Shown: piece after piece, positions 1-13,200 of the stretch
Layout of the letters: each line of letters begins with the position of its first letter
Position numbering within the stretch: the stretch's first letter is position 1
DNA from: Montifringilla adamsi
Lineage: Eukaryota > Chordata > Aves > Passeriformes > Passeridae
Reading direction: 5' to 3'
Assembly (NCBI GenBank): GCA_017590115.1
Contig: JAGGNK010006892.1
Span: forward strand, 15,229,736 to 15,293,735
Length of the DNA: 64,000 nt
The notes under the pieces: generated by a model
The model's input: the letters and a program-made list of their open reading frames with translations, nothing else
Told to the model about the DNA's origin: nothing
The model's database searches: none
Program-made: the position numbers and the translations under genes

Positions 1-3000
1 TGGCAACCTATTTCTGGTACACACCACTTCAGTTTCTCAGATGACATCTGAGAGCACCTACCAGCATTTAATTCTCATTAGTACATTCTCAACAATTTTT
101 GTAGTTTGCATGATTTGTGAATTCTGAGCCTCTTTTCCTTTGCTATGCATTAGGGGAAAAATTGTCATGGGAGACACACATCCAACTGTTTTCTCCAAGC
201 CTTGTGATTCCCACTGTGCTTTGGTTTGTATGCAGCCATGACTGCTTTTAACAGGCAGTGTAAGGTTACTCCACCCTCCCCTTCCTTTGTTTCTCTGCTC
301 TAAACATAAAGAAGTGAGAAATGAGCCAAAAATGTCACAATATACAAAGAATTTTTGTCAGCAGTCAATAAACTAAAAAATCTTGAATGCTGTAATTGAA
401 AGTAGTATGATAAAGGATGTCTGGAGTTTACCAATATATAATCCAGGGTCAAAAATAGGAGGGAGGTGGCTTTTGTTTTCTGCTTCAGGCTATGTCAGGC
501 TTTAAACTGAGGTACAATTCAGTCTGCTTCAGGCAGGTACCTCCAAGACATGCTTGAGGTGAGGCAGAGACACTTTCTGGAGGACAGCCTTGCTCTGGAG
601 AAAAGGATGGAGCCAGCAGTCTCTGCTCTGTCAGATCTCTGAGGACAAGGAGGGGAGGAGAGACTGGGCTAATGGAAGGCAGCTCATCCTGGTGATGAAA
701 GGTCATGTAATCATCCAGGGGAGAAAGAGATGGAAAGTCCAGATCGAGGGGGAAGATAATATTCAGGTGGGTGGTGAACAACTGTGATATCTAAAAAGGG
801 ACTGAGTGTACAACTGGTGCATGAAGCCTACCTGGCTTTCAGGGTGAACACTTTTATTCTGCTGCTTTTGCTGTTCTTTGTGAGGACTATGTTTTCTCTG
901 CTTCTGCTTATTTCACTTTATGCTTTTCCTTTAGGCTTTCCTTAAAGTCAGCTTTAATATTGGGAAAGAGAGAGGAAGAATTGACCTTGATTCAAATGTG
1001 GGCTTGTGAGCAAACGAGAACTTCTAGAAATCTGTTAAATCCCCAGATCTAGACAGATATTTCAATTTTTTCAGCAGTTTCTTATACTGAGACTGCCTTT
1101 AGGCTCAAGTCCTCACATCTTGGGAACAAATAGGACAGTATCAAACATTCATTTTACTTTGAAGATGGGCCCCTGGTAGCATGACCCTTCATAAGATAAT
1201 GTGTTTTTATCAAACAGTACAGTGAGTTTTTTCTTAGAGTTTGGTGAATATTTTTGGTCTCTGACTAAAAGAAGAAATGAGCTTTTTTCTTACAGCATAG
1301 AAGCAGTAGGGGAATGGTTGGTACAAAAATGGATTAAAAAAAATAAAAAGCCATACATGGCAAGAAGAGAAGAAAGCTGCCCTTGTGTCTATCAACTTTT
1401 CCTCCTACTTCCATCCTCCAAGGTCAACCATCACTGCAACAGAGACATGGACTATGCTGTAGGAGTGGAAGAGGGTTTTGGACCTTTATGAGCAAGAATG
1501 TGCCCTTTGTAGCAGCTTTGCTGGGCTGGATCTGCCCAACTTTGCCACCAGCAAATCTGCCAGCACCAAATGGGTCCGGTGGCTGAAGACTTCAGAGCTG
1601 TGTGCAGGAATGTCTCCCCACTGGACACTTGCTGCCTGGAGTGGGTGCATGTGTCTCCTCTGGCATCTGTTATGGAGATGTCAGGCTGCTGACTCAGCAT
1701 CCTGTCTCACAGACATGCTTTCCTCACCTGCTCCTGGATTCTTCTGTTTGGGAGAAATTCCCAGGCTCAAAAACAGCACTGCAAAACAATTTACACTGAG
1801 ACTAAAATAGTGCTAGCTTCCTCTTGCCCTATTTTTTCAGCTAATAGAGAAGCAATGAAGCACACCTCCTCTTACAGGTGGAAGGAGCAGTACTCACCCA
1901 GGTGCCGATGGCTTTGGGGTGCAGTGCCCCCAGCAGCACAGCACCCGGTGCCTGGGAGTTCCTGGAGGAGCTCTGCTGCTGTTTGGGTGTTGCTGGCATG
2001 GCTGTGGGATGAGTGATGTGAGGCGTGTTGGGATGGCCAGGCAGGATGTGGGCAGCAGCAAGAGGAGCAAGGCAGGAAGCTGCTGCTGATGGAGCAGCAG
2101 GACTGTGGCACCACTCAGTGCTGGCAGGAGCCAGAGAGCACCAGAGCCTCATGCTGAGTCACACAGAGTGTAGTGGGTTTTGGTCAGAGCTTTCTAGAGT
2201 GCAGGATAACAACCTCTGTTTCTGGTCGCTACAGGACTGTGAGTGGCTTGGGAAACAGCTCCAATGGGGGCCAGGGCAAAGCTGTCAGAGCCATTCCGGG
2301 AGTAGCCTTGGGATGTATTGCTACATGACACCCGAGGCAGTCCCCTGGGAGGGCTCTGCGCACAGCTGGACACTCTGCAGAGGCTCACCCCCACCCCACT
2401 GAGTCTCAGCCCTTTGGCAGTGCCTTTGCTGGGAACCCCTGTGAGCTACTCAGGAGAAAAGTAGGCTCAAATTCCTCCTGCTGGAAAAGGAAACCTGAGG
2501 AAAGGCCATACGTGGATGTCAGAGTTATTTGCAATGACAAAGGCTCTGTGATGCATCTCTGATCTGCTTACACCCACGCTGTGTTTAAGCTGCAGACTGC
2601 AGATGACCTCTGTATGATGTGAATCTTATGCTGGTTTGGAGTCTGAACACACACAGTTATTTTCACACAATCTCCACTGACATGCAAACTGAGTTCAGTT
2701 TTTGAGCTAGAGGGTACAGGATGTGCATTTCCAGCTTCTGAATGAGGAGGGAAGAGCTGCGTGCTCTCCCAGACCTCAGGGCCAGGCTTGTGGAGGAGGG
2801 TGCAGAAGATGTGCTGCTTGGAGGTTTTGAAGTTATTCTGGGGGAAAATAAAAGCCAGGAAGCATACAGTAGGAGTAATCCCAATCCAGGAGGGAGGTGA
2901 ACTGCCTAACCCCAACAGGTGCTTTCTGTCCAGCTTTCATGAAGCAGGGTGGTTGTGTACTTGGAGCAAGAGTAATTAAGGCTCTCAGGACAAGTTAGGA

Positions 3001-3740
3001 AAACAACCACTGGATTTAATAACCACTGCACATGGGACAGTGTACCCCCACCAAAACTCCCCATGAGGCCGTGGCAGAGGTGCCAGCCCTTGACAGATGT
3101 CTGCTTTGGTGGCAGGGACTGGTTGTTCCAGTGATGCCTCAGACCTCCTCTACACTCTTGAAAGAGTCCAGAGTCTTTAAACCTCTGCCCTCAGGTGTGC
3201 CCCTAAGCTGGAACAATACCTCACCCTCCCAGCCCAGCAGGGTTACTTTCCTGTGAATAAATTTTTCATCTTTCACACAGCAAGTAGAAATCCTGTTTTC
3301 AAACAACTCTCAGGCTTGAGTAAAACCAAAATTTGAAAGGAAAATGCACATAATTAGCTTAAAAATTTCTAAAGATACCAAACAATATTGCAGAACCTAA
3401 CCAATCCTACCCCTGTTTCAACTCTGTAAACTGCTGCCCCGCCATTCTACCTTCCGTCCTGTGTCCTGCAACCTGCTCCATATCTAATCTCACTATATTG
3501 CACAAGGTGTTTTCTAACATCCAAAGTATCTTTTACTGTTCTGAATGCTCTTATCAACATCTCGGTGTAAGCAGTAAGCCTGACTAGGCAAACAAACACC
3601 TTTTCACATTAAATTTCACTTAATAACTGACCAAAAATTCACTGTCTCCAATTAATAAAATGCTGAGCTGGAACCATCTCAGGCTTTTTGAGCACACCTT
3701 CTGAATATTTGCATCTGGAAAGTACACAGTGTTTACAAGA
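1..3740. other. Non-coding stretch, nothing recognised
   Basis: No repeat family, RNA gene or gene of a known family could be recognised here. About 1440-2420 is visibly richer in G+C than its surroundings and therefore open in several frames on both strands, but the translations are low in conserved-looking sequence. The only exon-like signal is at 635-766, listed under rejected items. The remainder is AT-leaning unique DNA. Confidence 0.6.
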
Positions 3741-3743
3741 ACT

Positions 3744-3835
3744 CATGTTTATTTATCCAAGAACACTTCCACAGAAAAGCTTCTTTATGACTAGCCGTAC
3801 ATTTTTCTTTGCCAGTTTATTGACCTTTTGCAATG
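3744..3835 (+). repeat. Unidentified ~90-bp repeat, copy 1
   Basis: This stretch aligns with 4285-4370 in the same orientation. Both share 'catgttt', then 'tccaagarcacttcc', 'cagaaaagct' and 'ctttatg', followed by weaker similarity through 'tgcca' and 'tgacctt'. By eye identity is roughly three quarters, with a few small gaps. The flanks on either side do not align convincingly, so this is not simply part of a larger clean tandem duplication. The family is unknown. Confidence 0.6.
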
Positions 3836-4284
3836 CATGGCTATTTGTTTGGTAAAAACGATAGCATTGATCTCATCCTGCCATGTGTAATACATCTTGG
3901 TAACTTGCCATTGAAAAAAAAAATATTTTGGGTGCCAGAAAGCCCCCCATGTCACAGGGAAGAGCGTTTTAATCCAGTACAGCCCAGTAGTAAGCAAATA
4001 TCACTATCTGATGACCCTTGCTAAGTGGCTGTAGGAAAATGAGTCCATGCTGGGAGCTCACTTGTTAGTACAACCCCAGTGATCCTGCTAACACTTTCAA
4101 GCTCTTCTAATAATTTTTATCCTTGGGCGAATGAGGCCATGCAGCTGGATGCTCTGCTGCTCAGGTGGCCCTGCCAGGTGCTGCCAGGGCTGGCTGGGAC
4201 TCAGGCAACTGCTGCCTCTTCCCTGGTTAACGGGACAGCTTTCATTCCCCTCTCTGCCTAGTCTGGCATTTCCTCAGAGCTAAG

Positions 4285-4370
4285 CATGTTTGTCCAAGAG
4301 CACTTCCGCAGAAAAGCTCCTTTATGCTTTGCTGTGCATCTTCCCTGCCAGCATCCTGACCTTCAGCACT
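4285..4370 (+). repeat. Unidentified ~90-bp repeat, copy 2
   Basis: Second copy of the repeat at 3744-3835, about 540 bp downstream and in the same orientation. It carries a 4-base deletion relative to copy 1 near its start and has a more G+C-rich second half. It may belong to an old dispersed repeat or be the remnant of a local duplication. Confidence 0.6.
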
Positions 4371-4658
4371 CACCCGCAGGTTTGCCTCAAGAAAGTTCAT
4401 CTCAGCAGAGCCCTCGCTGGACTGCGCAGAGGCCAGCGGGCACCGACGTGGGGCTGCTGCTGTCTGCCAGGGACCACTGTGTGCAGAGCTGGGCTTCCAC
4501 GAAATATATCTGGCTGTGCCAGGTGCTGCTGGTTTTCCAGCTCTCCAAGTACCTGGCTAAGCAAAGCCGAACTGCTCAGAAGTGAGGGAAGGCAGGAAAG
4601 ACAGAGGAAGGCATGTGGGCAGATTGTAGATGTTGGTGTAGATGTAGATGTTGGCTGA

Positions 4659-4674
4659 CCCCCCCCCCCCCCCC
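4659..4674 (+). repeat. Poly-C tract (16 C) left of gap
   Basis: Uninterrupted run of 16 C (16 G on the minus strand), preceded by 'ttggctga' and followed by 'caaatacc ggg ctga'. The minus strand could form G-quadruplex-type structures, and such runs are commonly hard to sequence. The context resembles that of the tract at 4817-4830. Confidence 0.95.
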
Positions 4675-4704
4675 AAATACCGGGCTGAGGGATCTTTTTT
4701 TTTG

Positions 4705-4794
4705 NNNNNNNNNNNNNNNNNNNNNNNNNNNNNNNNNNNNNNNNNNNNNNNNNNNNNNNNNNNNNNNNNNNNNNNNNNNNNNNNNNNNNNNNNN
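4705..4794. other. Assembly gap (90 N)
   Basis: Ninety consecutive N. Similar sequence with a poly-C run lies on both sides, so the true missing sequence may contain more copies of a poly-C-bearing tandem repeat, and its real length is unknown. Any open frame drawn through it is an artefact. Confidence 0.99.
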
Positions 4795-4816
4795 GTGTTG
4801 AAGTTAATTTTGGCCT

Positions 4817-4830
4817 CCCCCCCCCCCCCC
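4817..4830 (+). repeat. Poly-C tract (14 C) right of gap
   Basis: Run of 14 C preceded by 'ttttggcct' and followed by 'tcaaattacagggatgaag'. This context matches, with scattered differences, the context of the 16-C tract at 4659-4674, suggesting two diverged units of one repeat either side of the gap. Confidence 0.95.
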
Positions 4831-4869
4831 TCAAATTACAGGGATGAAGAGTTTTTAATTTAGTCCCTT

Positions 4870-7180
4870 TTATGAATTGAGGTTACCTCCAAGTTTGAGT
4901 TAATTAAAGGAGGTTTCATGCAGCATTTCTTTCCTTACAGAGGAAGCTGTTTTCATGTGCAGGAAGAGATTTGAGATAAAGACCTGAATTTCTATTTCAT
5001 TATTCTATAGTTTCATATTAGAGTAGCACAAGAGCAGAAACTGCATCTGATTTTCTGTGATTCCAAGGGCCCTGAGCCCAAGCTGCAGAATCATGACCAT
5101 TGTTCCTCAGTCCAAGAAATAACTGGACCTTGCAGGTTAGGGTGGCTGGAAGGCTGGAAAGTGGTATTGCAGATATCTGCATATGAAGGGCTCACTGTGC
5201 CACAGGTGGTAGCTGCAAGTCCAAGATGGGACCTGAGGATGGGGAGTCTGTGCATGAAGGCCCTGAGCACTGGGTTATTAGGGGCAATTAGTCATTGGAA
5301 GGGCTTCATTTGAAGGCTTTAAATCAAGACTAGAAACCTTAAAACACTACTTGTGGACTTCTTAGGAAGACATTGCTTTTAACCAAGGAACAATCAGGGT
5401 AAGTTCCGAGCTGAGCTCTGTGCAGGTATTCCAGGTAGATGTCCAGTGCACTATGGCTGGGGTTCCTCTGGCAAGGTCTGGGAGTGCCATGCACTGATCT
5501 GAGATAATACTTGAGCCTGGCTTCACCTCTCCCTCTGGCAGACTCTTGGCCTAGATGAAGGGAAAGGGTGCAAAAAGAGCAGAAGCCGCAGTGAGTTCTG
5601 GAAAAGCAGTGGGGAGGTGGAGGCATCTTGGGAACCTGGCTAGGCTTTATGCTGAGTCTCCTCCCTTGGTTTGTGCAGTCAGAACTTAAACCTGAATTGC
5701 CAGGGACAGGGCCTTCCGATCTGAGGAGGAATAGCCTTTGGGGATCTACACGAGGGCAGAGAGCAGGTGTCAATAAGCTACTGCAGGAGCTATAGTATAT
5801 GTATATCATCAATATACCAGTGGAGAAAGGTAAGAGAACCAGAGCTCTCTGTAGCCTGTTTTCCCCAAAATTTTCTCTATAGCTGATAAAATAACAGCTT
5901 CATTTTCAAATGCTCTGAGGTCTGATTTCAGTAACTGTATTTCTTCTTTGGTGTGAGAGCAGAGCAAAACAAGTGATCCATCAGGTAAGTGACGTACTAT
6001 GTACTGTGTGTCTGCTCCTAACTACTCAAATCTAATTTTGGTCAGCCCTGGTCTTGAGCCCTCTGGGGATGTGCAGAGCCAAGGAGTAGGTGCTCATCCA
6101 ACAAGGATGATTGCAACAGTCCAGTCTGACTTTTAAACCATGTAAAACCTCCAAAGTGCAAAGCAGCCTAAAAAGTTCACTGGGAGTTGATGGCATTTGG
6201 TGCCTCCCAGGTCTGGGCTGTCAAAGAATGATTTTAATAGCACATTAAGTATGAGATGCTGGAACGTGATCAAGACCTAACACAAGGAAGTAGCTTTTAA
6301 TTAACAAGTTCCACATGCTATGTATGAAAAGTAACAGCCATTAAAATTTATTAGAATTAAGTTGCAAATCAAAACCCCTTCAGTGTTGAGTTTGACTTCT
6401 TTAATTTAAAATGAACGTTTCTACACTGAGGTGGCACAAAAGAAAATTTGCTTAAGTTTGATTTTCATACTACTAAAAAGGATTTAACAGCTTAGAATAT
6501 ATGCTTTACTTCACACCATACAACTGGTGAAAATTGGATTAATTATACTGCTTTCAGCAATACTACTGGCATAAACCATTAGCAATTTAGACTCACAGAG
6601 TTTCATTTGCTTAATTTATTTCCAAAAAATAATTTTTACTGTAGAATGCTAAATTAACATGTAAGCAAACATTTATACTTACATGGTGAGTTTCAGCTGG
6701 TAAAACCCATAGCTGGAATAGCATGAACTGTGTTTGGATTTTGAAATTCTAGAGAGTTTAATCAAAAGCAATCCTATTAAACCAGAAACTTGAAGATGTA
6801 GTTTGGTTCTATTTTGCTGAAGTTTTTGAGCTAACATGAATTATAGCATTGCTGTAATAAGAACTAGAGGGGTGAAGTCCTGCTTAACTGCATCCTCACA
6901 GTTCTGTTGTCTCCCAGGTCTCCCTAGCTTTGGCATGTCATTTTAGTAGGCAGAAGATACCTTTTAATGTTCTCACAATGCCATAGTGCTCTGCTGCTAC
7001 CTCTGGAGGACTGGCTAGAGAATCAGATGATGGAATGTGCATCTTTTGAAGTCCTTTTCACAAATTAGATCACAATCTGTGTTTTCATACATTTTTCAGC
7101 AGTTTTTAACTGTTGCATGAAAGCTCATTTGGAGTTTCTATTTAAAAATAAAATATCCCAGAATGTAACTGTATGGAGGG
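4870..7180. other. Non-coding stretch with conserved-element look
   Basis: No gene or repeat family is recognised. The part from about 6150 to 6870 is AT-rich but complex, with homeodomain-type cores (such as 'ttttaattaac') and little low-complexity sequence. That is how vertebrate conserved non-coding elements often look, but conservation cannot be measured from one sequence. A 157-codon minus-strand open frame at 5339-5812 shows no family resemblance. Confidence 0.4.
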
Positions 7181-7184
7181 AGAA

Positions 7185-7265
7185 AGGAATAGACAGGTCT
7201 GGAGGGGACCTCTAAGGTCACCAAATCTGGTCTCTGCTAATGCAACTAACTCCATCACAGCAATT
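7185..7265 (-). mobile_element. CR1 LINE 3'-end fragment
   Basis: The segment with 'ggaggggacctctaaggtca' followed by 'ccaaatctggtctctgc' resembles the reverse complement of the avian CR1 3' untranslated end, which in this orientation typically reads 'ggaagggacct...gtcat..agtcca'. It is short and diverged, and no coding part remains. Confidence 0.5.
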
Positions 7266-7269
7266 CATA

Positions 7270-10200
7270 CAGCAATTCATAGGTCTTCAGAAAATCTTCT
7301 CCACTATGCAGAGCCTTTGATATTGAGTGGAGGCTAATTTTTTAGCACATACATTCCTGATTAAAAGGAGAGGGAGAAGAAAATTTAAGTCTGTGCTGAT
7401 TGAAGTTAATATTTGCCGAGTAGCGGAGACCATCATTCCACCCACTAAAATGTGATTAATCAGAGCTTGCTCTGTTGCCCAGTACAGCCAAAGACAGGAA
7501 CTGCTTTGCAGGCTCATGTTGTGTACAGATCGCTAGCCACCATCCCTGGAGAGTAGCTGTGCTGCCCACACGCCTGGGGTAGGAGGTTTTGGTTCAGCCT
7601 CCTGTCTGCTGCTGCTGTATTGCCTGTCCCCCACACTCCCAAGCCACCACAAGCACCATAAATGTCATCAAACAAGTAAATATTGTAATTTTTTAGGCTG
7701 GGATCCTGAAGCTTTTGATTTAGAGTTTTCAAGTTTTTCTCCATAGTCAGCAGGGCCCCATTTGCTTTTATGAAAGTGATGGCTCAAACTCCACTGTGTA
7801 AACTCTCCTCTGTGTGTCAGGAGTAAAAGCTTATCCCAAGAAGGCCAGAGAAGCCTACAGGCTTCCTGGCAAAACAGGCAGCTCCCTGTGGGCAGAGTGG
7901 TTCTTGCATATGATTTTTCTCACAGTGTTTTGCATCCCCATGTCATATGGACTTTAAGATAATTCTGCTTGTCTATCCCTGTTGCTATGTTGGTGGCCCT
8001 TGTGCAAGACACTGCATGGTGGTCACAGGAGGATGCTTTGATTGATGCCTTGTTTGCTAAAACGCCTTTCTGCAGATACAGATCTACCTTTAGTGTATGG
8101 TCTGACAATCACTTGTTTGAATGCTGAACACTTCATGCTTCCCTAACTCCTGCTCCTTCCTGGGCACTCTTCCAGAGCCCCACAGCCAAGCTGCTGCGGA
8201 TGCTGCTTGGCTGCTTGCTGTTCGCATGAGCAGAGGTCCCCATGTTGGTTTAAGGGGTTCACTGAGATCTGAGGTTCCCACGTCCAGAAAAACAAGGTCT
8301 TCGGAATTAATATGAGCTTTGGCAATTTCATTTTCTACTCTAAAAATCATGCTCTAAAGCCTCTTGTGCCCGTTCTTTCACATCCATGCAGGCCTATCAG
8401 TGCTACCCAGCACATCCCACACAGCCACCCCTTGGCTCTCCCTTCCGCTGCTGGTGGTCAGGCCTGCATCTTTGCCATGCCAGCTGTCTGGATTAATTGC
8501 ACTCTCTCTCTTTCCACCTCACCAATTCCCCATCTGTTTTTCTGCTATAGCTTAAATCCCTTTTGATCCGATCCCGAAATACTGACTGCTACAAGAGCCT
8601 CTGCACACAGGCTGTTCCTGGGAGCAGGTCTCTCCCTCTCTCCCACTCCGTGGCTCCAGATGAAGTTAGCCTAAGGGGCTTATTGCTGCAATATTGAAAT
8701 TCTCCTTGTCAAGATCTGAATCCTGAGAAATTGTGGGAACCATGGTCTTCATCTCCAAGAGTGCACAGATAGCTGTATATTTTTGGGAGCCTATTAATTT
8801 AGTTGAATTCCAGACTGTACTTAGGGTTTGTCTGGAGAACATCCAGAACATGCAGCACATTGCAGGGTGGAACCTTTCTATCCTAAACTGTTCTATTGGC
8901 ATGCTACAATGCACAGTATAGCCAAGCACATAGGGAGCACTGGTCCTCTCATTTAATTTAAAAGACATTTTATTCAACCTAGCAGTAATTTAACGCCATT
9001 ATCTATTTATTCAGTTTAGTTAACTTAATGCACCACGACTTAGACAACATATTTGGACTGGAGACAGAGACCATCACGTTAATTGAAACTGCAACATGGT
9101 TCAGTTATTATGTACTCATGAGAACTTAATTGTGTGATCAGAAACCGTTATTTACTGCTGGTGACTCTTTTGTATCCCAAACACTGGCATTGATTGTAAA
9201 CCAAAAGGCCAAAAATTATACATAACAACAATCTTCACAGCCTCATCTGTCTTCTGGATCTTGAAAAGTAGTAACACAGAATGCCCTATTCACCAAAATT
9301 TCTCAAGACCGAGGCAGCCTTTTTCACCCATGGGTGAAGTGATTAAGCGGCGTATTTATGAACAGTTTGGTTGTGGATTTTCCAAATGTGTACTTCAAAG
9401 TTTCTGTGTTTTCTTGGTGCTCTGATAGATAAAACAGGTACACACAAGATCCCTCTACTCTCACAAACATGAATGCAAGGGACCAGAGTACATGCACTGT
9501 TATTACAGGATAAGCAGGGAGACGTTAATGTAAACTGTTACTGAGGAATGTGTGTTTGGGCAAATGAGTCTCCCTTTTTATGTGCAGGAGCTAAGCAGAG
9601 AAAAGGATCAAGCTTGCAGGTGAGCACAGAAATCAGCAAAATAGAAAAGCAGTATCTGGGAATTATCTGAAACACCTAATCCATATAAGAAATTACTGTA
9701 CCAATCTTTTTTTAATAGGCTGATAAATGGAATGGGGTAGATTACACCAGCAAGGAAACCAGTATCTTTGGTGAAGATTTGAAAATTTATAGAAAAGAGA
9801 ACAAATGGTAATCATCACTTGATGTAAACCAAAGGAGAAAGCTGAGCTTCAGGGGCTACCATTAAGCCTGCTTTTAAGGTTTGATCTTGCAAAACACTGA
9901 ATATTCTCAGCTCCCACTTCAGTCAAAAGAAGTTTAATGTCTTTTGCAAAAAAGTGGAGTCAGCAGGGTTAGGTGATTTATTGTATGCAAAATACTGAAG
10001 GTGATTTTGTGACATCAAAAGTTCTAGAAAGATCTGGAAGGTAAACCAAAATCCTGTTAGAGAAAAATAGCAATTTGTGATATTGGAACAATGAGACCCT
10101 TATAGGGGCTAGAAGGGAGAGGGTGGGTTACCAGACACCTGGTTAAATAAAGATTTACAGGGATATCAGTGTGAGGGCAGGAAAGGGGCAGATTTGTGGA

Positions 10201-13200
10201 AGCAGTCCCCATGGGCTCCATGATTGTATTTAGTTTCATGTTTGACTATTACCTCAGACTTAAGCTGGCATAAACAGAAGCAAAGAAAGAACTGGCAGTG
10301 ATGTGCTTATGGAGGGACCCAGAGGAAAAGGGGTGCAAGGGCTTGCTGGGCTGCCTGGAATCCTTCCATACTTGGCCCTTCTCTGTGCCAGCTTTACCTG
10401 TCCTCTGCTTTTCCTCAGGGTCATGAGACAAGGCACAGCTGCCTTTCCCTAAGGTTCCTGATCCAGCTGTGTACCCTCTCCCCAAGTTCCCACACTACAG
10501 TCCTTACCAGGACTGACATCCCATCCTAGGCATAACACCTCAGGCTTGTATGTGCTCTTTTGCCAGCCCTGAGGGCCCAGACAACTTCAGTCCTGCTCAG
10601 TGAGAAGGTCTTACTGAGGGTGGAAGGTATACAAGCTCTGCTCAGCTGCTCTTACCATGATGTCTGGTGCATGCCTAATCTTGGCTTTTGAGTAACTTTC
10701 CTTCATTCTTCTCTGGCATCAAAAAGCTCCAGCCACTATAAAATTACTTTTCCCCTGTAAGGCACTGCTAGAAAGACTGAAGGGTGACAAGAGACCTTTC
10801 CCCTCCCAGCTGTGTTGGACTGGCTGGATTGGACTGCCCCAGCTGCAGGTGCTTCCTTTCTGTGTCCCCCAGTTCCCTCAGCCCAGCCAGACTGCTCTTG
10901 CAGCTTTTTGGAGGAAAGGACAAAGAAAGTGGAAGGTTTATGGAAGAAACACTGGGTTCAGCCCAGGAAAAAAAAGCAAGGCTGAGATTTCTGCTGCTCT
11001 CTGTGGTCCCTGAAGAGTCTTGCTGGGAGTTCTTGGAGCTTTTGATGGCTGGGGGGCAAAGCATCTTTGCTCTCTGATACCCACACAGCTCCCACCCACC
11101 TGAGGCTCCTCAAGTCTCCTAACTGTCCAGCAAATTTGAGCTGAGTCCAAGTAAGCTGGACTCAGCAGTGCCAGGTTTGGGATCTGGGAGGCACACAGGC
11201 TACTTGGCTGGCACCAGGCTACTCATTGCTAATGAGCTCTGTCTCTCTCCAAGATTTGTTGACTTGAGCAGAACTCTGGGCTGACCAGATTGTTCAGGAG
11301 GGATCTGTGCCACTTGCTGACAGGCCCTGCTTGTGCTTATCTGCCCCTTCTACCTCCCAGCAGGAGCTGAGCTTGAGGCTTGAGTATACATTTAGAAAAG
11401 AAACTTAGGACCAGCTTGTGTTTCTGCATCCAGTTTGCAGCTCACAGTTCTTGTTTCATGAGCTGTATGCTGTACAACTTCAGATCTCTGCAAGAGCACT
11501 TTAGCTACCCTGCCTGCGCTGTGAAAAGAAGTACACTATTTTACAGTTGCTGCAGCATGAAAGGGCATGGAGAAACTACCCACAGAGGAAGAGGCAAGGA
11601 TATGTATGTGTGCATGTAAGATAGGCAGATATAGCTTGGAAGAAAGGAAAGTGAAGAATGCAAAGCAAAGCCATACCTGGAATTCATTGGGCTATCTGCA
11701 AAAGTACTTAAGGGGGCCTCCTTTGGGTTAATTCTTTCATAGGTCTCCAGAGAAAATTACAGTCTGGTTATTTTTTCCACATTAATCTTTCTGCAGCAAT
11801 CACCACCTTCTTCTTCATAATCTTTAGATTAAGGTATATATTAATTATTTATACTTCTCCATCCATGTATGTGGACATTTTACAAAGCAAATAAAATGAG
11901 GTCTTGTTCTGAGTAGAGTGTGTTTTTTAGCACAAGCTGAGGTAAAACAGGCAAAAAATTCAGCTGAAGAAGCAGCAATGGAGTAGAAACTAAGTCAAGA
12001 AGTACTTGCAGAGAAGGCTGTTTTTCAAGAAAAAAGCAATGGCATTCAGTGGCTGGGGTAGGCTGTTCCGCTGGGAAATGGAGCTTGACCAAGACAGGGG
12101 TGTTTGGAAGTCAATGTTGGTGGCAGAGTGCGATTCAGAAGAAGCAAAGTCCTGAACAATGGCAACAGAGGTCATACTGGGACACGATTGGGTTGTCCAG
12201 GATCTCTGGTGTGACAGAAACAAGAAACGTGTTTAAGAAAGAAATGTCTGGGTGGGGAGAAAATGAAAAATTTCAGTCCAGTTGGTTTTCAGCATTCCAG
12301 ATCTCTCTCTACCTTTTCTGTTGGTCAGCTGAAGGCCATGATGATCTGACCATGGGTCAGCTTAAAACTAATTTCAGGTAACTGAAGGAATAACAGCCCC
12401 ACAGACACAGGAGGATGGGCTGTCCTCCATGTGTCACTGTTCACAGCTTGTGCTGTGGAAGAAGTCAAGGTTCAATCTTGACTCCTGGATTGTTGCTGCA
12501 TTTCCCATGAGCTGTACATTGAAGGGTATGGCCTTTGCTCCTGGACTTTGCTTCTGCCTCTCTGCTCCTTCCTGAGCTGGTGTTTACCACTGGGGCAGAC
12601 AATCAGCAGGAGGAAATAGGCATAGCACATGCATGTGTTTCATATCTGCTCATCTCATCTGCATCTGAGTGTAGTTCATGGTGCTCACCAAGAGATACAG
12701 GCAGTTCAAAATGCAGGTAATTTGTAGAACCAAGAAGCCACCCCTCCAAACTTCCTTCTTGGTTTGGGAAAATTGGAGGGCTTTTGCATTGTCTCAGTTA
12801 GTACAAGCAGCTCCCCTGTCCCCTCTGCTGAAATGAAGCCTACAGCTCCTTCTTCCTTGGCCTCTTATGACCTGCAGCCATTCAAAACTGCCCAAGTAGA
12901 GCTGTCAGAAAATTTGCTGCCACTATGAGTGCATCCAGAGATTAATGGAGGCCTGGGAACACCCACCTCAGGAGGGTCTGCATACTGCATAACATACTCT
13001 CTCATGGGAATGGTTGGTTGTGACTTTTGGGTGCCTGGTCAAAGAGACACTTATACTGCAGTATGAGAAGAAAACTACCAGAGATTGAATATCTTTGCTG
13101 AGAAATGACCTTCTTATCCTGTGAAGCTCTGAGATTTAAAAAAGTTCCAGTTTGACTTATCCTCAAGATATATTGCTGCTTTTCTTGGGAAAAGCACCAA

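Noticed and set aside
635..766. A 132-bp phase 0-0 segment between 'tctgctctgtcag' and 'cag|gtgggt', open for 44 codons
   Set aside because: The opposite strand is open over the same stretch, composition is purine-rich and low in information, and no neighbouring exon or family supports it.
4397..4863. Open frames running through the N block
   Set aside because: They depend on unknown bases in the gap and on homopolymer runs, so they are artefacts.
5339..5812. Longest open frame of the window (157 codons, minus)
   Set aside because: The translation is serine/proline/leucine-rich without any domain, signal or splice context. One frame of this size is expected by chance in 64 kb with G+C-richer patches.
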